Notes: a model not told the origin generated them from the letters alone. Shown: positions 1-8,873, counted from the stretch's first letter. The stretch is 64,000 bases of DNA from Chryseomicrobium palamuruense (GCF_042649045.1 NZ_JBHSEF010000023.1:186001-250000); one strand, 5' to 3'. Program-made: numbers and translations.

Positions 1-566
1 TTCTTACATTCCCGTTTGACTTTTTCCTTACTGTCATCCGAAAGTCGGCGTCCAAGGTCCGGACGCAGAATATACTCTTCTTTATCTTTCACACGTGTCG
101 TTACTTGGAAGAACCCGAGCCGCTCAATCAGTTCATCTGGTACTTCTCCGTAAACGGCATCAACAGCCGCGGCATGGTCAAAACGAAATTGAAGCCATGT
201 GTCTGTCTTCGGTCTAGATCCAGCTCGTCCTACCCCAATTCTTGCAGGCGTTGTCTTTTTCATGGCTCGGATATCATCACTTACGGCAGCATTTTTCTTT
301 TCAACTTGGCGAGATTCTTCCGCTTTAACTGACGGAGAAAACGATTCTCTTACCTTGGATTGCTTTTGTACCGGCTTGGATGATGAGGAAGTTAGCGAAT
401 GTAATGTAACGGTTCCCTCTGGTTCTTTTTTACGTTTTTCGATTTCTACCCGTCCTTTAGGACTGGTTGATCTGAGGGCAACAGATGCACTCTGAGAAGC
501 CGATTCTATTTCATTTAGTTCCGCCATCACCAGCTTGGTAATTTGTTCAACGAGTTGTTCATTCAC
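1..566 (-). CDS. eutC: Ethanolamine ammonia-lyase small subunit EutC (partial)
   Basis: EutC is the light subunit of adenosylcobalamin-dependent ethanolamine ammonia-lyase, which splits ethanolamine to acetaldehyde and ammonia. The C-terminal part lies beyond the left edge. Translation from a GTG at 566 is open to base 1. It has a basic, Ser/Lys-rich low-complexity N-terminus of about 100 residues, then the family hallmark TPARIGVGRAGSRPKTDTW and the helix FRFDHAAAVDAV. The GTG is chosen because AGGAGGTG lies 6 bases upstream. It begins 12 bases after the eutB stop, so the two are co-transcribed. The long disordered N-terminus may act as an encapsulation tail, which is inference. Confidence 0.9.
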   Translation of the reverse strand, partial: MNEQLVEQITKLVMAELNEIESASQSASVALRSTSPKGRVEIEKRKKEPEGTVTLHSLTSSSSKPVQKQSKVRESFSPSVKAEESRQVEKKNAAVSDDIRAMKKTTPARIGVGRAGSRPKTDTWLQFRFDHAAAVDAVYGEVPDELIERLGFFQVTTRVKDKEEYILRPDLGRRLSDDSKEKVKRECK

Positions 567-578
567 TGCTTTCACCTC

Positions 579-1943
579 CTATCGGTTAAAGAGTTCAATC
601 TTGCCAGCGTTTGGACCCAGTCTTCCGTTTTCGTAAATCCCCATGTTCTCTAACCACGTGAGATATTCTGGAGAGGGCAGTTTACTCATTGTCGATCGCA
701 GTGTTGCGACATCATGGTAACTCATCGATTGATAGTTCAACATACAATCGTCACCCATTGGTGTAGCGATAATGAAGTTGACACCCGCTGCAGATAAAAG
801 GACGCCAAGGTCTTCCATGTCATTTTGATCTGCTTTGATGTGATTCGTGTAACAAATATCAACACCCATTGGTATACCATGCATTTTTCCCATAAAATGA
901 TCTTCAAGCCCAGCCCGAATAACTTGTTTACTGTTATACAAGTATTCCGGTCCGATAAAACCGACGACCGTATTGACGATGAACGGATCGTATCGTCTAG
1001 CGAAACCATAGTTTCTTGACTCCAGTGTCACTTGATCTAATCCGTGATGGGCTTCCGCTGAGAGTTCTGAACCTTGTCCTGTTTCAAAGTACAATCCTTG
1101 TGGTCCGGTTCCTGTTCCGTGCTTCTTGGCTACCTGCTGGGCTTCTGCAATGAGTTCCGCCGAGATGCCAAATGAACGATTGGCTTTCTCTGTTCCTGCA
1201 ATACTCTGGAAAATCATATCCGCCGGAGCCCCTTGTTGAATCGCTTTCATTTGTGTTGTTACGTGAGCGAGTACACAGTTCTGCGTAGGGATTTGCCATT
1301 CACGGATAAAATCATGTGTTGCATGCAACAGTCGTTTGACACTCTCTACCGAGTCATCTACGGGGTTGATTCCAATGACGGCATCCCCAATTCCGTAGGA
1401 TAAGCCATCTTTTAACGAAGCAATCATTCCGTCAACATTGTCCGTCGGATGGTTTGGTTGTAAACGAGAGGCAAGAGTCCCCTGTTGTCCGATAGAAATA
1501 TTGCATGTCGTGATAATTTCAATTTTGTTTGCTGCGTGTACCAAGTCGAGATTGGACATGATCTTGGTGACTGCCGCAATCATTTCCGAGGTAAGTCCCC
1601 GACTGATTCGCATCAGTTCCCTGTGACCTGTTGACAGATGCAGAATATACTCACGCAGTTCAGCAACGGACCAGCGTTTGATCTCTTCATACACACGTTC
1701 GTTGATGTCTTCTTCAATAATGCGAGAAACTTCATCTTCTTCCGGAGCAATTAACGGGTGATTTCGAATGTCTTCGAGCAACAGTTCGCTAAGAACCGTC
1801 TTCGCAGCAATTCGTTCCTGTACAGTTTCAGCAGCAACGCCTGCTAAACGGTCCCCTGATTTTTCTTCATTGGCTTTTGCCATTACCTCTTTTAAGTCCC
1901 GAAATGAATACGTTTCTCCGCCGAGTGTAGCGGATAGCTTCAC
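579..1943 (-). CDS. eutB: Ethanolamine ammonia-lyase large subunit EutB
   Basis: This is the catalytic large subunit of ethanolamine ammonia-lyase, with a TIM-barrel that binds substrate at the B12 interface. Its 454 residues match the family length. Hallmark stretches are visible: the N-terminal LGGETYSFRDLKEVMAKANE, the central CNISIGQQGTLASRLQPNHP and the C-terminal ENMGIYENGRLG. It lies between eutA and eutC with short gaps, the usual order of the lyase and its reactivase. The assignment is secure from sequence and context. Confidence 0.97.
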   Translation of the reverse strand: MKLSATLGGETYSFRDLKEVMAKANEEKSGDRLAGVAAETVQERIAAKTVLSELLLEDIRNHPLIAPEEDEVSRIIEEDINERVYEEIKRWSVAELREYILHLSTGHRELMRISRGLTSEMIAAVTKIMSNLDLVHAANKIEIITTCNISIGQQGTLASRLQPNHPTDNVDGMIASLKDGLSYGIGDAVIGINPVDDSVESVKRLLHATHDFIREWQIPTQNCVLAHVTTQMKAIQQGAPADMIFQSIAGTEKANRSFGISAELIAEAQQVAKKHGTGTGPQGLYFETGQGSELSAEAHHGLDQVTLESRNYGFARRYDPFIVNTVVGFIGPEYLYNSKQVIRAGLEDHFMGKMHGIPMGVDICYTNHIKADQNDMEDLGVLLSAAGVNFIIATPMGDDCMLNYQSMSYHDVATLRSTMSKLPSPEYLTWLENMGIYENGRLGPNAGKIELFNR

Positions 1944-1957
1944 AGCAATTCCTCCTT

Positions 1958-3403
1958 TTAGCTATGAAAAGTCAATGTTTTGATGACCACTGGTACAGTA
2001 TCTGAAGCAAGTGATCGTCCGATATCCAGATAGTCACCGTGCTCTACTTTGATTTGGTCGATACAGATAATGCTCTGCTTTACCTGCATGGCATGCAATG
2101 TCTGTCCAAGCACTTTTGCGTGATCTGTTTCTAAAACAAGTACGACCGGAAGTGACGGGTCAGCTCTTCGGTTCATCACCTTCATCACTTGTTCCGCGAG
2201 TTGCTGAATGGCTTGGAACTTCATATATGGAAGTCCTGAAAGATATAACGCAAAGTTCTGACCTTCACGGTATGCATCATAAAGATCAAGTGCCTGACTT
2301 ATTGCATTTTCCATCTGAGGAAGTCGTTCAACAAAGTTCTGTTCAAAATCGAATTCATATACTGGTAGGTTCTTCAGCGGAAGTTCGTCTGCCTGCACCT
2401 GGATTGTGGCTCCACTAATTTCTGTGGTATGCGCTCCTGCACCGAGCACGGTAGCACGTACGGTCTCCTTTGGTTCTAACCAGCGCCAATCCGACTTCGA
2501 TTTTTCCTGCAAGATTTTATGAGCCAATTGTTGTCCGATATCATTGTACTGAGCGGGAGAAGCACCTTGCTCTTCGTACTGATACATGCACTCTGCCACT
2601 CCACCTGAAAACATGACGGTTTCAATGGGCCTGGACCAGTTTGGCAGATGACCAAGTACCAGCACTTCATCGATCGGTTCAGGACTTTGTGAGAGAATGC
2701 GGAAAAGCGCTGCAGTCAGTTCGTCAATGACTTTCGCAACAACGGGTTCATCCGATGGATCTCCAACATGGAGTGTCCACCCTTTTTTCTGAAGAAGCTT
2801 TTCAATAGGCGGCGAGATGGAACGAATCTTCCCGTTCTCAAATTCAATCAACCTTCCTCCCACATGCATTGTGCACGTACCAAGGAGCTTTTTCTGATGA
2901 TAGACGGCAATGTTTGCCGTACCTCCTCCAATATCGACGTTCGCAATAGGGGCATAACTTTTCGCTGACTCATCAAATGCACCCGAACCTTTGGCAGCAA
3001 TCATTCCTTCGAGATCGGGTCCTGCTGTAGCGACAAGAAAATCACCGGCATGCTCAGATAAATGGTTGACCATCTCTCGCGCATTTTTTTTCGTTGCCGT
3101 CTCACCCGTGATGATAACCGCGCCTGTTTCAATCTCTTCCGGCCTTACACCTGCTTTTTTATATTCTCCCCGAACGAGCTCTTCCACTTTGGCCACATCA
3201 ATCGTGGATGCATCTAAAAGGGGTGTTCGATAAATAGGGCTTTGATATAAAATTTCTGTTTCCACAATTTCAATACGAGGGACATGGGTAGCACCTGCCA
3301 CATTCATGAGTTCAAAACGACTGACAATCATTTTGGTTGTACTTGTCCCCACGTCAATGCCGGCACTGAGCATCGACTCTCTTTTGCGCGGCCTCTCCCA
3401 CAT
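1958..3403 (-). CDS. eutA: Ethanolamine ammonia-lyase reactivating factor EutA
   Basis: EutA is an ATP-dependent chaperone that exchanges damaged B12 on ethanolamine ammonia-lyase. It carries an ASKHA-type phosphate-binding start (SAGIDVGTSTTKMIVSRFEL) and a second glycine-rich motif, NVDIGGGTANIAVY. The ATG at 3403 is preferred over an upstream start in the same frame because GAGGGAGGG lies just upstream; it gives 481 residues. The gene follows a leader with an intrinsic terminator and an ANTAR-type hairpin, so its transcription is probably raised by antitermination through EutV. Confidence 0.95.
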   Translation of the reverse strand: MWERPRKRESMLSAGIDVGTSTTKMIVSRFELMNVAGATHVPRIEIVETEILYQSPIYRTPLLDASTIDVAKVEELVRGEYKKAGVRPEEIETGAVIITGETATKKNAREMVNHLSEHAGDFLVATAGPDLEGMIAAKGSGAFDESAKSYAPIANVDIGGGTANIAVYHQKKLLGTCTMHVGGRLIEFENGKIRSISPPIEKLLQKKGWTLHVGDPSDEPVVAKVIDELTAALFRILSQSPEPIDEVLVLGHLPNWSRPIETVMFSGGVAECMYQYEEQGASPAQYNDIGQQLAHKILQEKSKSDWRWLEPKETVRATVLGAGAHTTEISGATIQVQADELPLKNLPVYEFDFEQNFVERLPQMENAISQALDLYDAYREGQNFALYLSGLPYMKFQAIQQLAEQVMKVMNRRADPSLPVVLVLETDHAKVLGQTLHAMQVKQSIICIDQIKVEHGDYLDIGRSLASDTVPVVIKTLTFHS

Positions 3404-3427
3404 GCTCTTCCCTCCCTCTAAAAAACG

Positions 3428-3482
3428 AAAAAAGACGCCATTACACACGATATGCGAATGGCATATCATGGGTAAGGCGCCT
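3428..3482 (-). terminator. Intrinsic terminator in the eutA leader
   Basis: On the minus strand the arm AGGCGCC pairs with GGCGTCT across an inner hairpin (GATATGC, 5-base loop, GCATATC), and a run of six T follows. It lies between the eutP stop and the eutA start, so it would stop read-through unless an antiterminator forms. Its 5' arm overlaps the ANTAR-like hairpin at 3475-3488. Confidence 0.75.
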
Positions 3483-3488
3483 TTGCCT
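3475..3488 (-). promoter_or_regulatory. ANTAR-type antiterminator hairpin, eutA leader
   Basis: The minus-strand RNA can fold AGGC / loop AAAGGC / GCCT. The six-base loop has A at position 1 and G at position 4, the known hallmark of RNA targets of ANTAR regulators such as EutV. Its 3' arm is shared with the terminator stem, so the two structures exclude each other. The usual first hairpin (P1) was not clearly found. Confidence 0.55.
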
Positions 3489-3551
3489 GATTATGGACTT
3501 GTTACGAATACACTCATCCTATCAAACTCCATTATTTTTGTAAAGATTCGA

Positions 3552-4040
3552 CTAAATTAAAATTTCAGACGAGTGAGACTCTGCATAGTCTTTCATCGCT
3601 TGAGTGGTAGAGCATGCCACTAGCTCTTTGATATGCTCTAAACCTTTCCTTGTTACAGCAGATGTGACCACAATCGGTCCTTTCGGCAAGGCCATCCGTA
3701 AGATACGGATGGCCCGTTCCACATTCGCTTCTGGATGGTCCGATTTCGTAATCACTCCAATGGGAAGCTTGGTAAAACCTTGACTAAATCCAGGTGGAAA
3801 CGTCAGCTTTGCACTAGTGGCATCAAACAAGAAAATTAAGTGTGTGACTTCTAATGCAGTCGCCATAATCGTCTTATAATAATACGGGTTTTCCATGTAT
3901 TCCCCTGGCGTATCCACAATCCAGTCTCTGTAAGACAAGGTCTGTGTTTTTGTTGCAGACGATTCAGTTTCCAATAAAGCATTGGTCAGTGTCGTCTTTC
4001 CAGCGCCAATCGGCCCCATCATCATCACGCGGTTTCTCAA
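3552..4040 (-). CDS. eutP: EutP/PduV-family GTPase-like protein
   Basis: This is a small P-loop NTPase of the EutP/PduV family, found with ethanolamine and propanediol microcompartment genes; acetate kinase activity has been reported for some members. The Walker A motif GPIGAGKTTL is at residues 9-18. A switch-like DTPGEY and a base-recognition motif TKSD are present. Its 162 residues fit the family. It lies directly downstream of eutS with a 12-base gap, before the regulated eutA leader. Confidence 0.92.
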   Translation of the reverse strand: MRNRVMMMGPIGAGKTTLTNALLETESSATKTQTLSYRDWIVDTPGEYMENPYYYKTIMATALEVTHLIFLFDATSAKLTFPPGFSQGFTKLPIGVITKSDHPEANVERAIRILRMALPKGPIVVTSAVTRKGLEHIKELVACSTTQAMKDYAESHSSEILI

Positions 4041-4052
4041 GTTGTGGCCTCC

Positions 4053-4394
4053 TTAGGATTTTGTGATTGGCGCTGTACTATATCCAAGGCGTTCTGATAA
4101 AAATCGGTTGATTGCTTCCATCGCCATCTCTACTTCAGATACACTGCCAACAATGACCAGACTTCCTGTAAAGCGGTCAAGAAACCCAATTTTCACACTG
4201 GCTGCTTTTGTTGCCAGGTCGCCTGCAATAATAACAGTCTCACTTGGCGTACAAGTCAAAATGCCAAGAGCACCTGCTTCTTCAATCCCTAGTTTAACAA
4301 ACATATCCGGGTCAGGATTGGCGATTAAATGGGATAAGGTAATTTGTTTACCCGGCACAAACTCCTGGATAAAACGCTTTTTCTCTTCACTCAC
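4053..4394 (-). CDS. eutS: Microcompartment shell protein EutS
   Basis: EutS is a circularly permuted BMC-domain shell protein of the ethanolamine microcompartment. The 113-residue product carries the N-terminal FVPGKQITLSHLIANP typical of EutS and a BMC core (LGIEEAGALGILTCTPSETV, then AGDLATKAASVKIGFLDRF). It is the only shell protein in the window. Others, if present, must lie beyond the left edge. The gene sits between eutH and eutP in one orientation. Confidence 0.95.
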   Translation of the reverse strand: MSEEKKRFIQEFVPGKQITLSHLIANPDPDMFVKLGIEEAGALGILTCTPSETVIIAGDLATKAASVKIGFLDRFTGSLVIVGSVSEVEMAMEAINRFLSERLGYSTAPITKS

Positions 4395-4424
4395 TGTCCT
4401 CTTCCTCTCCTTTCCGGACTCCTG

Positions 4425-5702
4425 TTACACACGTCTTGGTGTTGGAATCTCTTCGTGTTCCCCGTATTCTTTATCCACGTACTCACCTGGACGGATCAAA
4501 CCACTTGCACGGTCTTCCTCTTCAAGGCGTAATGCAGTCGGAACCGAAAGCCAATACGCAAAGCCAATGGCGATAATCCCGGCAATCAACTTCCCTAAGA
4601 TAACAGGTAAAATGATATTCGGTTGGAAGTTGGCTGTGAACGATAAATGATCTCCTAATAAGAACGCAGCACACACCGCAAAGGCAATGTTGATGACCTT
4701 GTCTTTTGGTCGCATGTAACGAACGAGTGTGAACATCGCTAAAATATTGGCAATCGTCGCAAGTAGTCCTGCACTTCCGACAGAAGTTAATCCAATCTTA
4801 CGTCCGCCCGCTTCGAGTGGAGAAGAGAAGAATTTACGGATTAAGTAAACCATTGGGAAGGCCCCCGCAAGCATGATTCCGATATACCCTGCTGTTTCTA
4901 AGGCACGGAATTGATCTTCTTCATCCGCCATGATCGGGTCAAAGCCCCAAGCGCCAAAGACGTTTGTAAATAAACCTGTAAAAATTTCAACTATCGAGAA
5001 CACCAGGACTAACTTGATTCCTGCATCAAGGAAGCGGCCAAAGCCCATGAATCCAGTAATCATCGCGTTCGGGAAGAACTTTAATCCTGCTGCGATGATC
5101 ACAACAAAGATGAGCAGTGGCAAGAGATTAACTAAAATCTGCCCATAACTAATCGCAAATTCATAACTAGATTCCGCTGTGGTGCTCACGACTTCACGCA
5201 CATTCGTGTCAAATAAAACAATAAGTACAGCAGAGATGAGTGCACCAATCGGAATCGTTAATACGCCCGCCATAACCCCAAGTGCCATATATTTATGGTC
5301 GCGCTTGTCGAGCATTGCCAATCCCATCGGAATGGAGAATACAATGGTAGCCCCCGCCATAAAACCTACAATTAAGGCCATTACCCATCCTTCGTAAGAT
5401 GCTTTTAGTGCATCTGCTAATTGGTAGCCTCCCATATCTGAAGCAAGGATCGTTGTGGCGGCAATAGCTGGATCCGCTCCAATCATGTTGAAAAACGGTC
5501 CAACGAAACGGTCGATAAACCATGTTAGATATGGAATGGATGCCATGATTCCTGCAGCAGGTACAAAGATGTGACCAACTGCATGTAACCCATTCATGAA
5601 TTCTTTTCCAAGACCCCGGTCTGGATCTTTAATAGAGGCAAATGCCCCTGCAACCGCACATGCCATGATGATATACACCACGATTGTTCCGATTAACGCC
5701 AT
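4425..5702 (-). CDS. eutH: Ethanolamine transporter/permease EutH
   Basis: EutH is an integral membrane protein that carries ethanolamine into the cell, needed chiefly when the amine is scarce or protonated. The 425-residue product has about ten hydrophobic segments and family-specific stretches such as AGIMASIPYLTWFIDRFVGP and ILASDMGGYQLADALK. The cytoplasmic C-terminus is acidic and charged. It begins just after a leader carrying a terminator and an ANTAR-type hairpin. A GGGGAGG ribosome site precedes the ATG. Confidence 0.95.
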   Translation of the reverse strand: MALIGTIVVYIIMACAVAGAFASIKDPDRGLGKEFMNGLHAVGHIFVPAAGIMASIPYLTWFIDRFVGPFFNMIGADPAIAATTILASDMGGYQLADALKASYEGWVMALIVGFMAGATIVFSIPMGLAMLDKRDHKYMALGVMAGVLTIPIGALISAVLIVLFDTNVREVVSTTAESSYEFAISYGQILVNLLPLLIFVVIIAAGLKFFPNAMITGFMGFGRFLDAGIKLVLVFSIVEIFTGLFTNVFGAWGFDPIMADEEDQFRALETAGYIGIMLAGAFPMVYLIRKFFSSPLEAGGRKIGLTSVGSAGLLATIANILAMFTLVRYMRPKDKVINIAFAVCAAFLLGDHLSFTANFQPNIILPVILGKLIAGIIAIGFAYWLSVPTALRLEEEDRASGLIRPGEYVDKEYGEHEEIPTPRRV

Positions 5703-5771
5703 TCTGTTTTCCTCCCCTATGTGTTTTTCTCCTCAGTTGACACGAATTCACGTGTCCTTTCCGCAACAAAC

Positions 5772-5810
5772 AAAAAGACGCCTAAAGAAAATTTCTTTTC
5801 TTTAAGCGCC
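5772..5810 (-). terminator. Intrinsic terminator between eutV and eutH
   Basis: Minus-strand stem of 15 pairs (GGCGCTTAAAGAAAA with TTTTCTTTAGGCGTC) around a 4-base loop, followed by five T. It starts only a few bases after the eutV stop, so eutH expression requires read-through. The 5' arm overlaps the ANTAR-type hairpin at 5804-5817. Confidence 0.9.
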
Positions 5811-5817
5811 GTTGCTT
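5804..5817 (-). promoter_or_regulatory. ANTAR-type antiterminator hairpin, eutH leader
   Basis: Minus-strand fold AAGC / loop AACGGC / GCTT, with A at loop position 1 and G at position 4 as in EutV target RNAs. It overlaps the eutV stop codon on one side and the terminator arm on the other. The loop is identical to that of the hairpin in the eutV leader. Confidence 0.6.
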
Positions 5818-6388
5818 AGTTATGGACGTGTTCAATAATTTCCTTGGCAAGAGATTCTAAGGTGATTTGACGTGACATGCTGGTAGATCGCATTTTTTTA
5901 AACGCTTCTGGTTCACTGAGATGTTCTCGGTCCATCAAAATCCCTTTCGCACGTTCGACAAGTTTTCGTTTTTCAACCATTTCATTGGCTTTCTGGACAT
6001 CTCCTTTTAGGCGTTTGGTCTTGTCCGCTTGATGAAGGGCTACTTCGACAGCAGGAAGGAGGTTGGCTTCCGAAATGGGTTTCACTAAATAGCCAACGAT
6101 ATTGTCTTGGCGTGCTTTTTCGATAAATTCTTTCTGACTGTAGGCAGTGATAAGTAGGATCGGTAAATCAAGCTGACTGGCAATCACTTGACTCGCTTGC
6201 AGCCCATTGATCTTTGGCATTTTGATATCCATTAGAATTAAATCCGGACGATGTGCAAAAGCAAGTTCAATTGCCTTGTCTCCATTCCCGGCCTCTCCTA
6301 CAACTTCATAGCCGTTGTCTTCAAGCATCAATCGTACATCCATACGGATCAGCGATTCATCTTCAGCGATAAGAATACGCTTTTTCAT
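5816..6388 (-). CDS. eutV: ANTAR-domain response regulator EutV
   Basis: EutV is an RNA-binding response regulator that prevents transcription termination in ethanolamine genes. The receiver domain (residues 1-120) has the acidic pocket at E9/D10, the phospho-acceptor D54 in LILMDIKMP and K103 in LVKPIS. An ANTAR domain (about 130-185) follows, with KRKLVERAKGILMDREHLSE. The ATG at 6388 starts the canonical MKKRILIAEDE and leaves a 190-residue protein; an upstream in-frame start lacks a good ribosome site. The usual kinase partner EutW is not next to it. Confidence 0.93.
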   Translation of the reverse strand: MKKRILIAEDESLIRMDVRLMLEDNGYEVVGEAGNGDKAIELAFAHRPDLILMDIKMPKINGLQASQVIASQLDLPILLITAYSQKEFIEKARQDNIVGYLVKPISEANLLPAVEVALHQADKTKRLKGDVQKANEMVEKRKLVERAKGILMDREHLSEPEAFKKMRSTSMSRQITLESLAKEIIEHVHN

Positions 6389-6464
6389 GCGGAGTCCTTC
6401 CCTTCTTCGGAAATTAGAACTCATGCAACTGGTTAACCAGTAAAGCAGTGGTTGCGTCTAAATG

Positions 6465-6482
6465 AAAAACGCCGTTGTTTTT
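6465..6482 (-). promoter_or_regulatory. ANTAR-like hairpin in the eutV 5' leader
   Basis: Minus-strand fold AAAAAC / loop AACGGC / GTTTTT. The outer CTAAAG and TTTAG can lengthen the stem. The loop has A1 and G4 and matches the eutH leader loop. No U-tract terminator clearly follows, so its role may be autoregulation or EutV titration. Confidence 0.5.
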
Positions 6483-6509
6483 CTTTAGTCGTCACTGAGT
6501 ATCAGTTTT

Positions 6510-6538
6510 ATTGTAAGGGGATACATTTCAAGAATCAA
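6510..6538 (-). promoter_or_regulatory. Sigma-A-type promoter of eutV
   Basis: Minus strand TTGATT, a 17-base spacer, then TACAAT. It lies about 115 bases upstream of the eutV ATG, leaving a leader that contains the ANTAR-like hairpin and a perfect 16-base palindrome, AACTGGTTAACCAGTT. Confidence 0.65.
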
Positions 6539-6664
6539 GTTATTTTTGAATAGTCTCATAATTTAGGTGATTCTTTATGACTAGTGAATCGAAAAATGGA
6601 TGGGGAATATCTTATAAATTCGATTCTCTGTTGTAAAAAAATTCATGCTCCTGGACGTATCTAC

Positions 6665-7501
6665 TTAATTCGGTGGTGCCTGATGACTGAAGTAGGCTGT
6701 TGCAAGAAAAATAGCAAATAAGATGAGTGATTCTGCACGCACCCAGGGAATAGGATTCACATTGCGCGCTTCCATCCATCGTTTCATAAAAAAACTATTG
6801 ACGACGATATAGAAAATCAATGGAATCATAAGCAGATGCTTTATAAGAAGACCTTGCCCATAGGCGGTGCGAAGCCCTGCTACATAATTTGGAACCATCA
6901 AGTCCATCAGCAATAATCCGCTAATCCCCAATGTGACAAAACTCAAGAAAGCAACGGGAGAAAACCACTTTAACCATTCAGTCCAGTGTGACGTATCTTT
7001 TGAAAACCAAGCGATGACAAACACCACTCCGACCCAAACCGCAGCTGCAAGTAAATGAAGAAAATCCCCAAGAAACCCTCGCAAAAGTGCCACAGAGCTG
7101 GCATGACTTGCCCAGGCAATCGTACCGATCATCACCACCGTCAGGGCTAAATATCCGACGTGATATCTCCGTTCCTTCCGGTGACCAAATAGAGCATAGA
7201 GAACTAGCAGGAATACGCTGCTCAGAAGGGTAAAGCTCCAGGCGAGACCTGTACGATACGACAGCAGGACCATTTCTAGTGCAGATGTAAACGATAATCT
7301 AGGCATCAATGCAAAAGTGATCTGAAGTACAGGAATAAATGTTCCGACGAGAACCCCAATTACACTTCCAGCAATCACTAAAGGCGGAATCGTAAGAGAG
7401 GGTCTCTTCGATTCAGGGACGGCGAGTACTATGAAACTTCCTACAAGAACAGCGAGGCCAAGCGACAGTACCAGCTGTCCAATGATGACAAGCCATTCCA
7501 T
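6665..7501 (-). CDS. CopD-domain copper resistance membrane protein
   Basis: This is a 278-residue polytopic membrane protein of the CopD family, which with CopC handles copper at the cell surface and may import it. About eight hydrophobic segments are visible, with a histidine-bearing stretch GDFLHLLAAAVWVGVVFVIA typical of CopD domains. Its ATG overlaps the copC stop by one base, so the two are translationally coupled. In Bacillus the two functions are fused in YcnJ. Here they are separate genes. Confidence 0.85.
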   Translation of the reverse strand: MEWLVIIGQLVLSLGLAVLVGSFIVLAVPESKRPSLTIPPLVIAGSVIGVLVGTFIPVLQITFALMPRLSFTSALEMVLLSYRTGLAWSFTLLSSVFLLVLYALFGHRKERRYHVGYLALTVVMIGTIAWASHASSVALLRGFLGDFLHLLAAAVWVGVVFVIAWFSKDTSHWTEWLKWFSPVAFLSFVTLGISGLLLMDLMVPNYVAGLRTAYGQGLLIKHLLMIPLIFYIVVNSFFMKRWMEARNVNPIPWVRAESLILFAIFLATAYFSHQAPPN

Positions 7502-8067
7502 TAGACGTTCTTACGTTTCACGACCATCCACAGACTTCCCGCGACAAGGACGAGAACTAGACCTGCAATGATCCAAATAAATGAGGGTGATCCATTGGTT
7601 TCTGTAGCAGTCGCATCTACGACAGCTTCTTCTGTAGATTCTTCGGCCGCTTGTTCTACAGGAGCCTCTGTCTCTTCGACCTCTTCCTGTTCAGTGGGAG
7701 CCACTTCTTCAGGTACCGCTACTGTAAATGAAAAGGTGCCACTCAGTGGGTGTCCGTCTTCACTGATGCTATTCCAGTTCACAGTGTATGCACCATTTTC
7801 TAATGGGGATTCAAGCATGCCTGTCAGCACACCGTCAGCCACCACAAAGTTTTCTACAGGAATGACCTCTCCTTGTTCGTTGGTCACATCAAACGCACTA
7901 CCTTCTTCAATTTGACCTGAATAGGTTAAAACAATTTCGCTGACAGACGCTGTCAGTTCTGTCCCATCTTCTGGATTTGTCTTACTTAAATCGGTATGCG
8001 CGAAGGTGACCGATGCCGTCATAAAAAAGATTAGTCCGATTATCATCAGTTGTCCTATTGTTTTCAT
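7501..8067 (-). CDS. CopC-domain copper-binding surface protein
   Basis: This is an extracellular, membrane-anchored copper-binding protein. A signal peptide (residues 1-23) should be cleaved before H24, leaving the N-terminal His that binds Cu(II) in CopC proteins. The CopC beta-sandwich (24-120) ends in SEDGHPLSGTFSFTV, with the conserved DGH. An acidic Glu/Thr-rich linker and a C-terminal transmembrane helix with KRK follow, as in YcnJ-type CopC. It heads an operon with the CopD gene. Confidence 0.88.
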   Translation of the reverse strand: MKTIGQLMIIGLIFFMTASVTFAHTDLSKTNPEDGTELTASVSEIVLTYSGQIEEGSAFDVTNEQGEVIPVENFVVADGVLTGMLESPLENGAYTVNWNSISEDGHPLSGTFSFTVAVPEEVAPTEQEEVEETEAPVEQAAEESTEEAVVDATATETNGSPSFIWIIAGLVLVLVAGSLWMVVKRKNV

Positions 8068-8229
8068 GTAAATTCCTCCATTCTACTTCTCCCTTAAGTA
8101 TAAAACGGGAAGAAGCGCGTAAGATGTTGCAGTTTTGACTAATTAGAGAACGATTAGAATCTATTTTGGGATCAATTCTTGTTTAGACAGATGAAACGAG
8201 GTGTGTCATCATTAGGAGGAGGTGTTCAA

Positions 8230-8820
8230 ATGGCAAAACGAAGAAAGCATGTAAATGTGGAAGGAATATTACTTAGTGGAGGGATTCTTCTGTTAATCGG
8301 CTCTCTCTTTTTACCTATCCCCATTATTCTCTTTGCGCAAGATGGTTTATTTTATCGAGAAGATCAACTAGCTCTCATACGCCATGAAGAAGCCTTTCGT
8401 GGACTTGCAGCGGCGATGGCAGGACTTGGAGTCCTAAGCTTACTCGCCCTTATTCGATGGGTCTGGGCAGATAAAAAGCGTCAGCCTTTTCAATATAGCT
8501 GGCTATTTGTAAGTCTAGCACTACTCGCCCTTCCCATTATACTCTCTTCTATTTTCAGCTATACCTCTATTGAAGAAACAGGCGTGACTCAACACTCGTT
8601 TGGGAAGTTCCAATCTGAATCCCTGTCGTTTGATGAAATGACACAAATGACACGGCATTATGAACCCAACCCACTGCGCATCACATCGATCACCTTTACA
8701 TCAGAAACTAATGAAGTGACGATTCCTTATGATGTACAACATGGACCTACTGTGCGTTCCATCCCCCGTATTCTTGAATTGTACCCTGTAGAAGTGATTG
8801 AAGATGGTTTGCCGGAATAG
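8230..8820 (+). CDS. Hypothetical membrane protein, two to three segments
   Basis: I do not recognise this family. The ATG at 8230 is chosen over an upstream in-frame ATG because AGGAGGAGG lies directly before it. The product is 196 residues with a basic N-terminus (MAKRRKHV), hydrophobic segments near residues 12-33, 55-75 and 90-112, then an outward or cytoplasmic beta-rich tail of about 80 residues. It stands alone between copC and uppP, transcribed in the direction of uppP with a 53-base gap. Confidence 0.75.
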   Translation: MAKRRKHVNVEGILLSGGILLLIGSLFLPIPIILFAQDGLFYREDQLALIRHEEAFRGLAAAMAGLGVLSLLALIRWVWADKKRQPFQYSWLFVSLALLALPIILSSIFSYTSIEETGVTQHSFGKFQSESLSFDEMTQMTRHYEPNPLRITSITFTSETNEVTIPYDVQHGPTVRSIPRILELYPVEVIEDGLPE

Positions 8821-8873
8821 AAACCTTTTTACAATCAAATCGTCCGGAAAGAAAGATAGAGTTGGAGGTTGTT

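Noticed and set aside
1..495. Plus-strand open frames over the left end
   Set aside because: They are antisense to eutC, which has a ribosome site, family motifs and neighbouring eut genes.
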